A stretch of DNA of 64,000 nt from Myxococcales bacterium (GTDB lineage: Bacteria; Myxococcota_A; UBA796; GCA-2862545): contig JAHQVJ010000129.1 of the NCBI GenBank assembly GCA_019634415.1, forward strand, positions 1 through 64,000, in the 5' to 3' direction. The notes below the pieces were generated by a model. The model was not told the DNA's origin and ran no database searches. It worked only from the letters and a program-made list of their open reading frames with translations. Shown piece after piece: positions 26,711 through 35,902 of this stretch. The translations under genes and the position numbers were made by a program. Numbering within the stretch: position 1 is the stretch's first letter; every line of letters begins with the position of its first letter.

Positions 26711-28021
26711 ATGACGGTTCAAACGACATTGGCCGTGGGACTATGGCTTGTTCCCACGGTTGCCTTCGGCGCACCCGGGGATCACGTGAGGGTCGGCGAC
26801 GTGGTGATCACGCCGAGCGTGACTGCTGGAGCCGAGTACCGGACCAACGTCTACCGAGACGAGAGCACCCCCGTGGGGGCGGCCAACGTACTCCTCGTGC
26901 CTGGGATCTCCGCCGTGGCGGAGGGGGAAGACCATGCGTTCCGAGCCGGTGGTGACTGGTCGCTGCGCAAGTTCTTCGCAGTGGCAGACGGCGAGCTCGG
27001 GTCCCAGATCTCGTCTGGCCAACGGATCGGCAACCTCGACCGGTTCAACGAGTTCAGCCTGTCGGGCAGCATGGACACCTTCCGCCGCAACGTGGTCGGC
27101 TTCCGCGTTGCTGACGAGCTTGCGCTGAGGAACTGGACGTCCGATGCCGAGTTCGCAGACGTTCCCTATACGAGCCAGCTGCGAAACTCCCTGGGAGCGT
27201 CGCTGCGGACCAACCCCGGCCCAGCCCTCGAGATCACCCCTGGGGTGAGCTGGGTGTTCAGCCGCTTCACGGTGCCCACGAAGACGCGCTTGGACGAGCC
27301 TCAAGGCGCGTTCAACCTTCGCAACACCTTCGGGCCCAACCTCGCCGTCAAGTGGGCGTTCCTGCCGCGGACGGAGCTGGTTCTCAACGGAACCTACGAG
27401 GTGAACACCTGGCAGAACAACGTGATCGCCTCGGGTGCCGACTTCGTCGGTACCGAGCTCGCCCTTCCCGACTCCCACTTCTTCAAGCTGTGGTCGGGCA
27501 TGAACGGTCGCTTCACCGAGAAGGTGTTCCTGGAGCTGTTGCTCGGCTACGGCAGCGGCGCGTATCGGGCGAACAGTGTCGCAGGCGGCTCCGAGCAGCC
27601 TTCCGAAGCTGCGAACAACGTGCAGGGTCTCAGGCGTCTGCTCGTGAAGACGCAGGTGCGCTACGACATCACCCCAGGGTCGGAGAAGCGAAACGGCACG
27701 ACGGTCTCTGCGGGCTACGTGCGCGACTTCCGCGACTCCTTCTTCACGAACTACGTGGGTCTGAACAAGGTGTTCGTGGCCTACAACGGTCGGCTCGGGG
27801 CGTTCTCCCCGAGCGCTGCCTACGAGATCCGAGTCGAGGACTACGAGGGAGAGATCGCTCGCAACGACATCGTCAACCGGGTCAAGGCGGACATGTCCTA
27901 CTGGTTCCAGGACTACGCATCGGCGTCGCTGGGCGGGTGGTGGCAGCAGCGGGCTTCGATCGACGACACGGTCGAGTACGATGATTTCAACATCAACCTG
28001 ACGGCCACGTTCAAGTATTAG
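26711..28021 (+). CDS. Outer-membrane beta-barrel protein of the Agl/Glt-like cluster
   Basis: 436 residues with signal peptide (cut near VAFGA, residue 20). The mature protein has alternating amphipathic strands with Tyr/Phe/Trp and ends in the aromatic C-terminal residue expected for BAM-inserted porins (LTATFKY). It gives the cluster an outer-membrane component, as GltA/B/H-type barrels do in Myxococcus. Starts 11 bases after the previous stop; GGAC rather than a strong Shine-Dalgarno precedes it. It is the last gene of the run before a 174-base gap. Confidence 0.82.
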   Translation: MTVQTTLAVGLWLVPTVAFGAPGDHVRVGDVVITPSVTAGAEYRTNVYRDESTPVGAANVLLVPGISAVAEGEDHAFRAGGDWSLRKFFAVADGELGSQISSGQRIGNLDRFNEFSLSGSMDTFRRNVVGFRVADELALRNWTSDAEFADVPYTSQLRNSLGASLRTNPGPALEITPGVSWVFSRFTVPTKTRLDEPQGAFNLRNTFGPNLAVKWAFLPRTELVLNGTYEVNTWQNNVIASGADFVGTELALPDSHFFKLWSGMNGRFTEKVFLELLLGYGSGAYRANSVAGGSEQPSEAANNVQGLRRLLVKTQVRYDITPGSEKRNGTTVSAGYVRDFRDSFFTNYVGLNKVFVAYNGRLGAFSPSAAYEIRVEDYEGEIARNDIVNRVKADMSYWFQDYASASLGGWWQQRASIDDTVEYDDFNINLTATFKY

Positions 28022-28098
28022 CCCGATGTACCGGCTCAATGTGGCTGGTGCTCGAGGCTGGATGTGGAAGATCGCTTGATGTGAGATCACTGGTACCT

Positions 28099-28111
28099 CT
28101 GGTGTCACCAG
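28099..28111. promoter_or_regulatory. 13-base palindrome upstream of ftsK
   Basis: CTGGTGTCACCAG is a perfect palindrome (6-1-6) in the 174-base gap between the beta-barrel gene and ftsK, 85 bases before the ftsK start. It looks like an operator for a dimeric repressor. Nothing else in the gap is recognisable as a promoter. Confidence 0.3.
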
Positions 28112-28195
28112 GCCGTGTCCAGACAGCGGGGATCCCGAACACAGGTTGATCCTCGGCGGTGCCCGTCGGTTTGCCTTGCAGATCGAGGGTGATAT

Positions 28196-31066
28196 GTGAG
28201 CTGCAGCCTGCGCAGCCGATTGTTGCGTTTCGGTCGTTCCGGAGGGCAGTCACGGTTCATGCGCGCACGCAACACCCTCGTCGAGGTGAGCAGCGTCCTG
28301 GGAGGCCACCGACGGGAGTTGGTGATCCTGGGTGGGCTTCTCGCGTGCGCCTTCTGCCTGGCCTCCCTGATCGGCTATCACCCGCTGGATCGCACGCTGT
28401 GGAGCGACGGTCTCGGGCCTGTCAACAATCCCTGCGGGCCGCTGGGGGCCATCGTCGCGGACCTGCTCTTCCGCTTCTTGGGCGTGGGGGCATGGCTCAC
28501 GTTCGCGGGCATCGTGCTCTGCTTCTTGGCGCTGGCCAGGAAGCCTGCGTGGGGAGCGTGGCGGGTGGTCGCCGGGGCTGGGTTCGTCGTCGGTTCGCTG
28601 GCTATGTTGGAGCTGGCCGGCGTCTCCAGAGACGTCACCTCGCGCGGCGGCATGGTCGGAGAGGTCGTCGGGGGCTCGTTCGTGACCCTCGTGGGGTCGT
28701 TGGGTGCGTGGGTGCTGCTCGTCGGAGTCTGCGTCCTGTGTGCTACCGCAGTGTTTCGTCTTCCGATTGGCCGCGTCGCGTCTGCGACCGTGGGAGCAGG
28801 TGAGCGAGCGATGTCCTGGAGCATGAAGCGAGCGTTGGCAGCGTTGTTCAGACCCGTGACGGACGCGGGCACCGCTGCGTGGTCCACGGTGGCGGACTCG
28901 ATCGGTCGCATGCGGCGCTCGTTCGTTCGACGAGAGGAAGAGGAGGAAGACGCCTGGGGCGCATCCTCGGAGCTCGAGTCCCTGGACGGCGACCCAGACG
29001 GGTTTGCGCCGGCCTCCTACGTGGACACCACGCAGGTGTCGGGTCCCAGTGCGCTCGCGGAGGTCCGCTACGATCCGACCGAAGACAGCACCCACACGGA
29101 AGAGCCGACCGACGACGTGCTCGGTCTGTTTCCGGTCCTCTCTCCTCGTCGCTCGGCCCCGAAGCAACGTCGGCGGCCGATCCGGAGGCTCCGGAGGGTG
29201 CGGGATCTACCCACGTCTCCCTCGGAATCGCCCGTGACGGTGCCGACACCTCCGCCGCGGTCGGAGGGGCCCTCGCCGACTCGGACCACGGAGCGGATTC
29301 CGAGCATCCCGCCGATGCCGTCCCCCGCAGCGGCGACGCCCGACAGCTTCGCTGCGCCCGTTCCCGTGCCTCCCGAGCCCGTGGCTCTGATCGGTCGTGA
29401 CATGACTCCGGTGGCCCCTCCGGCGAGGACGCACGAGCCCGGTCCTCCTCGCCTGGACGAAGCGCTTCCTCCCATGGACCCGGAGCTTCCCGTCCCGATC
29501 TCGCAGCGTCCCACGCAGCCTCGCGAGATCACGGTGCGTCACAGCCACGACGACGTGGTGCCCGAGGGCATCGGCGCGATGGTCCCTCAGCAGCCTGCCT
29601 TTCGGCTGCCCACGCTGTCGCTGCTCGACACCGTGCCCTCGCAGCATGCGGACTTCGACCGCGACAAGCTGCAGGATCTCGCCCGCCGCGTGGAGGAGAT
29701 CCTCGCCTCCTTCAAGGTGCAGGGGAAGGTCACCGACGTGCGGGTCGGACCCGTCGTCACGACGTTCGAGTTCTTGCCCGACCGCGGGATCTCGGTGCGC
29801 AAGGTCGCGAGTCTCGACGATGATCTGGCGATGGGACTGCGCGCTCTGTCGGTGCGGATCGTCGCGCCGATCCCGGGCAAGGGCGTGGTGGGAATCGAGA
29901 TTCCCAGCGAGTTTCGCCTCACGGTCTACCTGCGAGAGATGTTGGCCAGCGACGCCTTCCGCCAGTCCACCCTCACGCTGCCCATCGTGCTCGGGAAGAA
30001 CGTGGAGGGCGCGCCCATGGTCGGCGATCTCGCCACCATGCCCCACCTCCTCGTGGGCGGCACCACCGGCTCTGGTAAGTCCGTCGGCGTCAACGCGATG
30101 CTGATGTCGCTGTTGTTCCGCTTCAATCCACAGCAGCTTCGGCTGTTGCTCATCGATCCGAAGCGACTCGAGTTCAAGATCTACGAGGACATCCCTCACT
30201 TGCTCCACCCCGTGGTCACAGAGCCTCGGCAGGCGGCGGCAGCGCTGTCGTGGGCGTGCAGAGAGATGGACTCCCGCTACCAGCTGCTCGCCAGGTGGGA
30301 CTGCCGGAACATCGAGGGCTACAACAACAAGGTCGAGGTGGAGCTTCGGAACTGGACCCGCGAGAAGGCCGAGCGCTACGCGCCCGAGGACTGGCCCTCC
30401 GGTCAACCGCTGCCCACCCCCGAGCGTCTTCCGTACATCGTCGTCGTGATCGACGAGCTCGCGGATCTGATGTTGGTGGCCAAGAAGGACGTGGAGAGCT
30501 CCATCGCTCGTCTGACCCAGATGGCGCGAGCGTGTGGCATCCACTTGATCGTCGCCACCCAGCGGCCCAGCGTCGACGTGGTCACTGGGCTCATCAAGTC
30601 CAACCTCCCCACGCGGATCTCCTTCAAGCTCCGCTCGGGTACGGACTCGCGCACCATCTTGGACTCCACTGGGGCGGAGTCTCTGCTGGGACGCGGCGAC
30701 ATGCTGTATCTGCCCAATGCAGGGGACCTGGCGCGGGTGCACGGGGCGTTCGCTTCGGATGACGAGACGCTTCGGGTGATGGACTTCCTGCGCGAACAGG
30801 GCGAGCCACGCTTCGTCGAGGGTGTGGTGGACGAAGGCAGCGAAGAGCTGGACGACGAAGAGAGCGAGGTGGATCAGCTGTACGGTCAGGCCGTGGACCT
30901 GTGCGTGTCCCTGGGCAAGGCCTCGACCTCCATGATCCAGCGCCATCTCAAGATCGGATACAACCGGGCCGCTCGCATCGTGGATCAGATGGAGGCACGA
31001 GGTGTGGTGGGACCGGCTGATGGCGCCCGTCCGAGGGAGGTGCTAGTTGGCGGATCGGGGCACTGA
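28196..31066 (+). CDS. ftsK: DNA translocase FtsK
   Basis: 956-residue septal DNA pump that clears the terminus and activates XerCD recombination. Four N-terminal transmembrane helices lie at about 41-200. A Pro/Ser-rich linker (about 235-480) follows, then the RecA-like motor with Walker A GGTTGSGKSVGVN (Lys628) and Walker B VVVIDELADLM. The C-terminal winged-helix gamma domain (about 885-950, DQLYGQAVDLCVSLG) reads KOPS sequences. GTG at 28196 has GAGGG at good spacing; ATG at 28259 is an alternative. Confidence 0.95.
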   Translation: MSCSLRSRLLRFGRSGGQSRFMRARNTLVEVSSVLGGHRRELVILGGLLACAFCLASLIGYHPLDRTLWSDGLGPVNNPCGPLGAIVADLLFRFLGVGAWLTFAGIVLCFLALARKPAWGAWRVVAGAGFVVGSLAMLELAGVSRDVTSRGGMVGEVVGGSFVTLVGSLGAWVLLVGVCVLCATAVFRLPIGRVASATVGAGERAMSWSMKRALAALFRPVTDAGTAAWSTVADSIGRMRRSFVRREEEEEDAWGASSELESLDGDPDGFAPASYVDTTQVSGPSALAEVRYDPTEDSTHTEEPTDDVLGLFPVLSPRRSAPKQRRRPIRRLRRVRDLPTSPSESPVTVPTPPPRSEGPSPTRTTERIPSIPPMPSPAAATPDSFAAPVPVPPEPVALIGRDMTPVAPPARTHEPGPPRLDEALPPMDPELPVPISQRPTQPREITVRHSHDDVVPEGIGAMVPQQPAFRLPTLSLLDTVPSQHADFDRDKLQDLARRVEEILASFKVQGKVTDVRVGPVVTTFEFLPDRGISVRKVASLDDDLAMGLRALSVRIVAPIPGKGVVGIEIPSEFRLTVYLREMLASDAFRQSTLTLPIVLGKNVEGAPMVGDLATMPHLLVGGTTGSGKSVGVNAMLMSLLFRFNPQQLRLLLIDPKRLEFKIYEDIPHLLHPVVTEPRQAAAALSWACREMDSRYQLLARWDCRNIEGYNNKVEVELRNWTREKAERYAPEDWPSGQPLPTPERLPYIVVVIDELADLMLVAKKDVESSIARLTQMARACGIHLIVATQRPSVDVVTGLIKSNLPTRISFKLRSGTDSRTILDSTGAESLLGRGDMLYLPNAGDLARVHGAFASDDETLRVMDFLREQGEPRFVEGVVDEGSEELDDEESEVDQLYGQAVDLCVSLGKASTSMIQRHLKIGYNRAARIVDQMEARGVVGPADGARPREVLVGGSGH

Positions 31067-31147
31067 TGGGCGAGGGTGAATGGGCTCGTCGGCGCCAACG
31101 TCGTCAAGGTAGGTCGCCCGCTCGCTTGCGGGGGCCGGAGGACCTCC

Positions 31148-31810
31148 ATGAACATCGGCCTTCTTCTCGCGCTCGCCACCGGCTTTGCTCCTGACGCCCA
31201 GGCAGCAGACACACCCCATTCCCTCGATGCAGACACCGCCAAGGTCGTTGCCTCCGTTCAGAAGAAGTACGCCACCGTGGAAGTGCTCCGCGCCAACTTC
31301 GTGCAGGTCGCTGTGTCCGACCTGTATGGGCGAGAGGAGCAGCGAGGCACCTTGGTGCTTCAGCGGCCCGGCAAGATGCGCTGGACCTTCGCGGGCTCGG
31401 GCCGAGAGTTCGTGACGGATGGCGAGACGATGTGGATCCACAACCCGGAGGCCAAGCAGGTGCTGCGGTTCCAGGACTTCAGCGCTCAGGCCTCCACCGT
31501 GGACTCGCTACTGCAGTCGCTGCACAAGGTGGGTGAGCTGTTCGAGGTCGCCAGCTTGCCTGCCGAGGGCTCCGGAGCGCGCCTGTCGCTGGTTCCCAAG
31601 GAGGAGTCGGCCAAGGCCCAGGTCAAGGCGCTAGAGCTGCAGCTGGACGCGGAGCTGGTGCTCCGCAAGCTGGTCATCACCGACGCCTTCGGCGCGGTCA
31701 CCGATCTGTCCTTCACGGACGTGACCCTGGGTGGGGAGATCGGCGCCGACACCTTCCGGTTCCAGATCCCGCCGGGCGTAGAGGTCATCGATGCAAACGG
31801 AGCCGGATAG
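31148..31810 (+). CDS. lolA: Outer-membrane lipoprotein carrier protein LolA
   Basis: Periplasmic chaperone that takes lipoproteins from LolCDE to the outer membrane. 220 residues with a signal peptide (cut about AQAAD). The beta-sheet fold is seen in ANFVQVAVSDLYGREEQRG, GTLVLQRPGKMRWTF and FVTDGETMWIHNPE, all typical of LolA. GGAGGA precedes the ATG at 31148; a frame open 72 bases further upstream has no signal character. It overlaps rimO by 20 bases. The many lipoproteins in this window depend on such a carrier. Confidence 0.93.
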   Translation: MNIGLLLALATGFAPDAQAADTPHSLDADTAKVVASVQKKYATVEVLRANFVQVAVSDLYGREEQRGTLVLQRPGKMRWTFAGSGREFVTDGETMWIHNPEAKQVLRFQDFSAQASTVDSLLQSLHKVGELFEVASLPAEGSGARLSLVPKEESAKAQVKALELQLDAELVLRKLVITDAFGAVTDLSFTDVTLGGEIGADTFRFQIPPGVEVIDANGAG

Positions 31811-33146
31811 CGGCGCAGTACGCCGAGTCCACCTGGTCTCACTGGGATGTCCCAAGAATCGCGTGGACTCGGAGGTCATGCTCGGCACGCTGATGGAGCA
31901 CGACTTCGAGCTGGTGGACGACGCCGCCGAGGCGGACGTAATCGTGGTCAACACGTGCTCCTTCATCCAGCCCGCCACCGAGGAGTCCATCGACACGGTG
32001 CTGGAGATGGCGCAGCTGAAGCGCTCGGCGAAGTGCGAGACGCTCGTGGTCACGGGGTGCATGGTCCAGCGATACGGTCGCTCCCTCGAGTCCGAGCTTC
32101 CGGAGGTGGACCACTTCCTGGGAACCGGGGAGTACCACCGCATCGCCGACGTGCTGCAGCAGCGCACGGAGCAGCCCCAGATCCGGTCCCACGTGGACGT
32201 GCCGCTGTACATCCACGACGAGCTCAGCCCCCGCATCAACAGCTGGAGCCGCTGCAGCGCCTACCTCAAGATCAGCGAGGGGTGTGACCACCGCTGTGCC
32301 TTCTGCATCATCCCTACCCTGCGTGGGCGCTTGCGCTCCCGCACGGTGGAGTCCCTCGTGGCCGAGGCGACCACGCTCGCCGGTCAGGGTGTGGTGGAGC
32401 TGAACCTGGTGAGCCAGGACTCCACTGCCTACGGACGGGATCTGCGAGATGGTACCGGCCTAGGGGCGCTCCTGGACGGGCTGTCCACCGTCGACGGCAT
32501 CGAGTGGATCCGGCTGCACTACGCCTACCCCCACGGCATTCCTGATGGGCTGCTGGAGCACCTGGCCCACAACGACAAGGTGTGTCGCTACCTCGACATC
32601 CCGCTGCAGCATGCCTCCGGGCCCATGCTGAAGGCCATGCGTCGAGGGGTCACCCGGGCAGGTCAGGAGCGGATCTTGGACCGGATCCGAGGTGCTGTGG
32701 ACGATCTGGCGATCCGAACCACCTTCATCGTCGGGTTTCCCGGCGAGACGGATGCGGACTTCGACGAGCTGTACGACTTCGTCCGCGCCCAGCGCTTCGC
32801 CCACGTGGGCGTGTTCACGTACCACTCCGAGGAGGGAACGCCGGCAGCGACCTTCGGGGAGCAGGTGCCGGACACGGTGAAGCAGGAGCGGCAGGCAGCC
32901 CTGATGCAGCTACAGCAGGAGATCTCCAAGCAGCAGCTGTCCCAGCTCGTGGGAACCACCGTTCAGGTGCTGTTGGAAGGGACCAGCGAGGAGAGCGAGC
33001 TGGTGATGCGCGGCCGCATGCAGACTCAGGCCCCAGACGTGGATGGACAGGTCTTCCTTCCGGTGATCGAGGCGTCCGTGGGCAGTCTGGTGGACGTTCG
33101 GATCACGCAGGCCGCGAACTACGATCTCGTCGGTGAGCTCGCCTGA
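31791..33146 (+). CDS. rimO: Ribosomal protein S12 methylthiotransferase RimO
   Basis: Radical SAM enzyme that adds a methylthio group to an Asp of ribosomal protein S12. 451 residues. The N-terminal UPF0004 domain has the auxiliary cluster Cys20, Cys56 and Cys90. The radical SAM motif is Cys165-x3-Cys169-x2-Cys172 (CDHRCAFC), and a TRAM domain ends the protein. The N-terminal SLGCPKNRVDSE separates RimO from MiaB. The ATG lies within the end of lolA (20-base overlap); the stop is 3 bases from the convergent protease gene. Confidence 0.95.
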   Translation: MQTEPDSGAVRRVHLVSLGCPKNRVDSEVMLGTLMEHDFELVDDAAEADVIVVNTCSFIQPATEESIDTVLEMAQLKRSAKCETLVVTGCMVQRYGRSLESELPEVDHFLGTGEYHRIADVLQQRTEQPQIRSHVDVPLYIHDELSPRINSWSRCSAYLKISEGCDHRCAFCIIPTLRGRLRSRTVESLVAEATTLAGQGVVELNLVSQDSTAYGRDLRDGTGLGALLDGLSTVDGIEWIRLHYAYPHGIPDGLLEHLAHNDKVCRYLDIPLQHASGPMLKAMRRGVTRAGQERILDRIRGAVDDLAIRTTFIVGFPGETDADFDELYDFVRAQRFAHVGVFTYHSEEGTPAATFGEQVPDTVKQERQAALMQLQQEISKQQLSQLVGTTVQVLLEGTSEESELVMRGRMQTQAPDVDGQVFLPVIEASVGSLVDVRITQAANYDLVGELA

Positions 33147-33149
33147 TCG

Positions 33150-34493
33150 CTAGGGCGCAGACGTCGTGAGCACGGAGATCGCGCGCGCCAGCTGAGGGTC
33201 ACGCTCCAGCCGCTCCTCCACCGGCAGATCCCAGGCGATGGCGGCCGAGCGGGGGCGGTCCTTCGGGAGTTGGGCCACCAAGGCCTGCAGCTCCACGCGA
33301 TCGGCCTCCTCGAGGGCCAGCGCTGCGATCCGGCGCTCGAGCTTGGTGCGAGGGCCGGGCGGCGGGGCGAGTGTCACCTCGATGTCGGGAACGCGCCCTT
33401 CGCTCGGGGCCACGGGAGCGCCGCTCGGGGTGTAGTACCGGCCCACCGTGAGCTTGAGAGCAGAGGGGTGAGGGCTGTCGCGGTGGAGGTACAGCTTCTG
33501 CACCGTGCCCTTCCCGTAGGTGCGTTCCCCCACCAGGATGCCGCGGTTGGTGTCCTGCAGCGCGCCCGCCAAGATCTCCGACGCCGACGCGCTCATCCCG
33601 TTGATCAGGACCACGGTGGGCAGCGACGTCGGAAACCCACCCGGCGTGGCCAAGTGGGTCTCTTGATCGTCGGCCGCTCGGTTGCGGGTCCGAACGATCA
33701 CCCCCTCGTCGAGGAAGAGATCCACCACCGCCACGGCCTCCGCCAACAGTCCGCCCGGGTTGTCGCGCACGTCCACCACGAGGCCGCTCAGCGAGGGCAC
33801 GCCACCGACGCCTGAAGCCACTCGCTCCACCTCGGCGAGCAGGGCTTCGGCAGCTCCTTGCTGGAAGTGGGCCAGGCGCGCGTAGGCGATCCCGCTCGGC
33901 AGGAGCTCGGCTCGAACCCCCGCCGTGGCGGGGCGCTGCTGCTGCGCGGTGCGCAGTCGTCGAGGAGAGGTCCATCCCTCACGGAGCACCGTCAGCGTGG
34001 CGCCGTGGGGTCCCTGCGCTCCGTGAAACGTCTGCTCCACTTCGTGCAGCGGCAGGCCCTGAAGGTCCTGGCCATCCACCTGTAGGATCCGATCCCCGGG
34101 GATCACCCCCGTGCGCGCCGCAGGGCTTCCCTCCACCACGCGCACTACTCGAACCCCCGAGTCGGACGGGGCGATGTCGAGGCCCAGACCGCTCGCGGGG
34201 GCTGCATCGGGATCGTTGCGGAGCGCGCGCAGCTGGCTGTGATCGAGCCACCGACTCTGACTGTCGAGGTGATCCACCATCCCTTCGATGGCCGCGTCGA
34301 CGAGCTCCTCCGTGGGAACGGGCTCGACGTAGTCCGCTTCGATGGCGGCGAGCACGCGGGCCACCAAGGCTACCGAGGCATAGGGTGCGTGGATCCGCTC
34401 CAGCGCGACGCGGCCGATCCAGGCGCCGGACAGCAGACCCATCACCACCAGGCCGGTGACGAGGAAGGTGGCTCTGGAGGGGGATTGGCGCAC
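33150..34493 (-). CDS. ctpA: Carboxy-terminal processing protease (S41, CtpA)
   Basis: 447-residue envelope serine protease. Transmembrane or signal segment at about 9-27, PDZ domain (about 100-175, GLGLDIAPSDSGVRVV), then the S41 core with Ser303 in MSASASEILAG and Lys328 in TYGKGT, 25 residues apart as in known CtpA. The C terminus after about residue 375 is not part of the core. The start is set at GTG 34493: upstream is antisense to nadD, and a TATGAT element sits 6 bases before it, so the message may be leaderless. Only 23 bases separate it from divergent nadD. Confidence 0.9.
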   Translation of the reverse strand: MRQSPSRATFLVTGLVVMGLLSGAWIGRVALERIHAPYASVALVARVLAAIEADYVEPVPTEELVDAAIEGMVDHLDSQSRWLDHSQLRALRNDPDAAPASGLGLDIAPSDSGVRVVRVVEGSPAARTGVIPGDRILQVDGQDLQGLPLHEVEQTFHGAQGPHGATLTVLREGWTSPRRLRTAQQQRPATAGVRAELLPSGIAYARLAHFQQGAAEALLAEVERVASGVGGVPSLSGLVVDVRDNPGGLLAEAVAVVDLFLDEGVIVRTRNRAADDQETHLATPGGFPTSLPTVVLINGMSASASEILAGALQDTNRGILVGERTYGKGTVQKLYLHRDSPHPSALKLTVGRYYTPSGAPVAPSEGRVPDIEVTLAPPPGPRTKLERRIAALALEEADRVELQALVAQLPKDRPRSAAIAWDLPVEERLERDPQLARAISVLTTSAP

Positions 34494-34499
34494 CTCTTC

Positions 34500-34505
34500 A
34501 TCATA
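34500..34505 (-). promoter_or_regulatory. -10 element of a probable leaderless ctpA promoter
   Basis: TATGAT on the minus strand ends 6 bases before the GTG start of ctpA, which places transcription start at the codon itself. CTGCCA lies 18 bases upstream as a partial -35, inside nadD. No ribosome binding site is positioned for this start. Confidence 0.4.
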
Positions 34506-34516
34506 GTCTTGAGTCC

Positions 34517-35074
34517 ATGAGAGTGGCAGTCTACGGCGGGAGCTTCGACCCGCCGCACATCGGACATCTGCTGGTGGCGTCCTGGATCCTGTGGACTGGG
34601 CGCGCGCAGCAGGTGTGGTTGGTTCCCGCCTTCGATCATCCCTTCCAGAAGCGTATGGCCCCCCACGCACGACGGATCGAGCTGTGTCGTCGAGTGGCCG
34701 CACAGGTCGACGGGGTCGACGTCAGCGACATCGAGGGGACGCTTCCGGTGCCGAGCTACTCCATCGACACGCTACGGGCGCTGCGGGGGATGCATCCCGA
34801 GCACGACTTTCGCTTCGTGCTGGGGGCGGACAACCTGGACTCGCTGCACCAGTGGAAGGAGTGGCGCACCATCGACGAGGAGTTCGAACCCATCGTGGTG
34901 GGGCGCCAGGGATACCCCGACGTGCCCGACAGCCCCGCCTTCCCTGGGGTGTCGTCCACCGAGGTGCGAAGGCGAGCCCGACGGGGGGAGTCCATCGATG
35001 CCTGGGTACCGGACTGCATCGTGGAGGACGTTCGAGGGCTGTATGTGGCAGGGAGCGCCGATGGGGAAGGGTAG
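34517..35074 (+). CDS. nadD: Nicotinate-nucleotide adenylyltransferase NadD
   Basis: Adenylates nicotinate mononucleotide in NAD synthesis. 185 residues with the nucleotidyltransferase motif GGSFDPPHIGH (residues 7-17), LGADNLDSLHQW in the middle and SSTEVRR near the C terminus, all diagnostic for NadD. The ATG at 34517 is right at the start of the fold. It is divergent from ctpA and 54 bases before pgeF. Confidence 0.94.
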   Translation: MRVAVYGGSFDPPHIGHLLVASWILWTGRAQQVWLVPAFDHPFQKRMAPHARRIELCRRVAAQVDGVDVSDIEGTLPVPSYSIDTLRALRGMHPEHDFRFVLGADNLDSLHQWKEWRTIDEEFEPIVVGRQGYPDVPDSPAFPGVSSTEVRRRARRGESIDAWVPDCIVEDVRGLYVAGSADGEG

Positions 35075-35128
35075 ACTCCAGCTTCGACGGATGTCGACGG
35101 ACGAGGGGTGACATTGGAGCAGGTACCG

Positions 35129-35902
35129 ATGGACCGGGTGTCTTCGCTGGCGATCGACGGAGTCGTGCACGGCTTCACGGATCGTCGCGGCGGGGTGTCG
35201 TCGGGGCCTCGCGCCTCCCTGAACCTGGCGCTGCGCGGATCCGAGACGCTGCCGTCGCTCGCGGAGAACCTAAGGCGGGCGGCCACCACGCTCGCGCCTG
35301 CCTGGGGCGCTGGTCGAGTGGCGCTGCTGTCGCAGGTCCACGGGAACGACGTGGTGCGCGTGACGGCTCCACCAGAAGAGGTGGGAGTGCCCGTGGCCGA
35401 GGCCGACGCGGCGTTTACGACGGTGCCCGGCATCTGCTTGGCGGTGCGGACCGCGGACTGTGTGCCCGTGCTGTTCGCCTGGCCAGCCGCCGAGGGCGTG
35501 CCGCCCGGGGTGGGGGTGGCCCATGCCGGATGGCGCGGCGTGGCTGCCGACATCGTCACCGCATGGCTGCGTCGGGTGCGAAAGGACCTCGGTGTTCCAG
35601 CCACATCGGTGCGAGCGGCCATCGGGCCCGCCATCTGTGGCGCTGCCTACGAGGTGGGCTCCGAAGTCGTCGACGCGCTGCTCGAGGCGGGCCTGGAGCG
35701 TGACGACTTCCTGATGCAGGGGAAGGGCAGCAAGCCCCACGTGGACCTGCGCCGCGCGGTCCGCGCCCAGCTTGCTGCCGCGGGGGTGCAGCAGGTCGGT
35801 CAGGTGGACCGGTGTACGGCCACCGACGCGCAGCTGTTCTCTCATCGTGCGGACGGACCGCAGACGGGCCGGCAGGCCGGCATCGTGGCGAGGGTCACAT
35901 GA
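35129..35902 (+). CDS. pgeF: Purine nucleoside phosphorylase/peptidoglycan editing factor PgeF (laccase domain)
   Basis: 257-residue protein of the multicopper-oxidase-like YfiH family; members act on purine nucleosides and in E. coli also prevent misincorporation into peptidoglycan. Signature residues are present: TADCVPVL with its Cys ligand, HAGWRG with its His ligand, and GPAICGAAYEVG. ATG at 35129 has GGAGCAGG upstream; a GTG at 35108 in the same frame is too close to its only purine tract. ATGA overlap with the following gene. Confidence 0.92.
   Translation: MDRVSSLAIDGVVHGFTDRRGGVSSGPRASLNLALRGSETLPSLAENLRRAATTLAPAWGAGRVALLSQVHGNDVVRVTAPPEEVGVPVAEADAAFTTVPGICLAVRTADCVPVLFAWPAAEGVPPGVGVAHAGWRGVAADIVTAWLRRVRKDLGVPATSVRAAIGPAICGAAYEVGSEVVDALLEAGLERDDFLMQGKGSKPHVDLRRAVRAQLAAAGVQQVGQVDRCTATDAQLFSHRADGPQTGRQAGIVARVT

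Noticed and set aside
29207..30946. Minus-strand frame of 579 codons opposite ftsK
   Set aside because: Walker A and the gamma domain confirm ftsK on the plus strand; antisense frame lacks any family motif.
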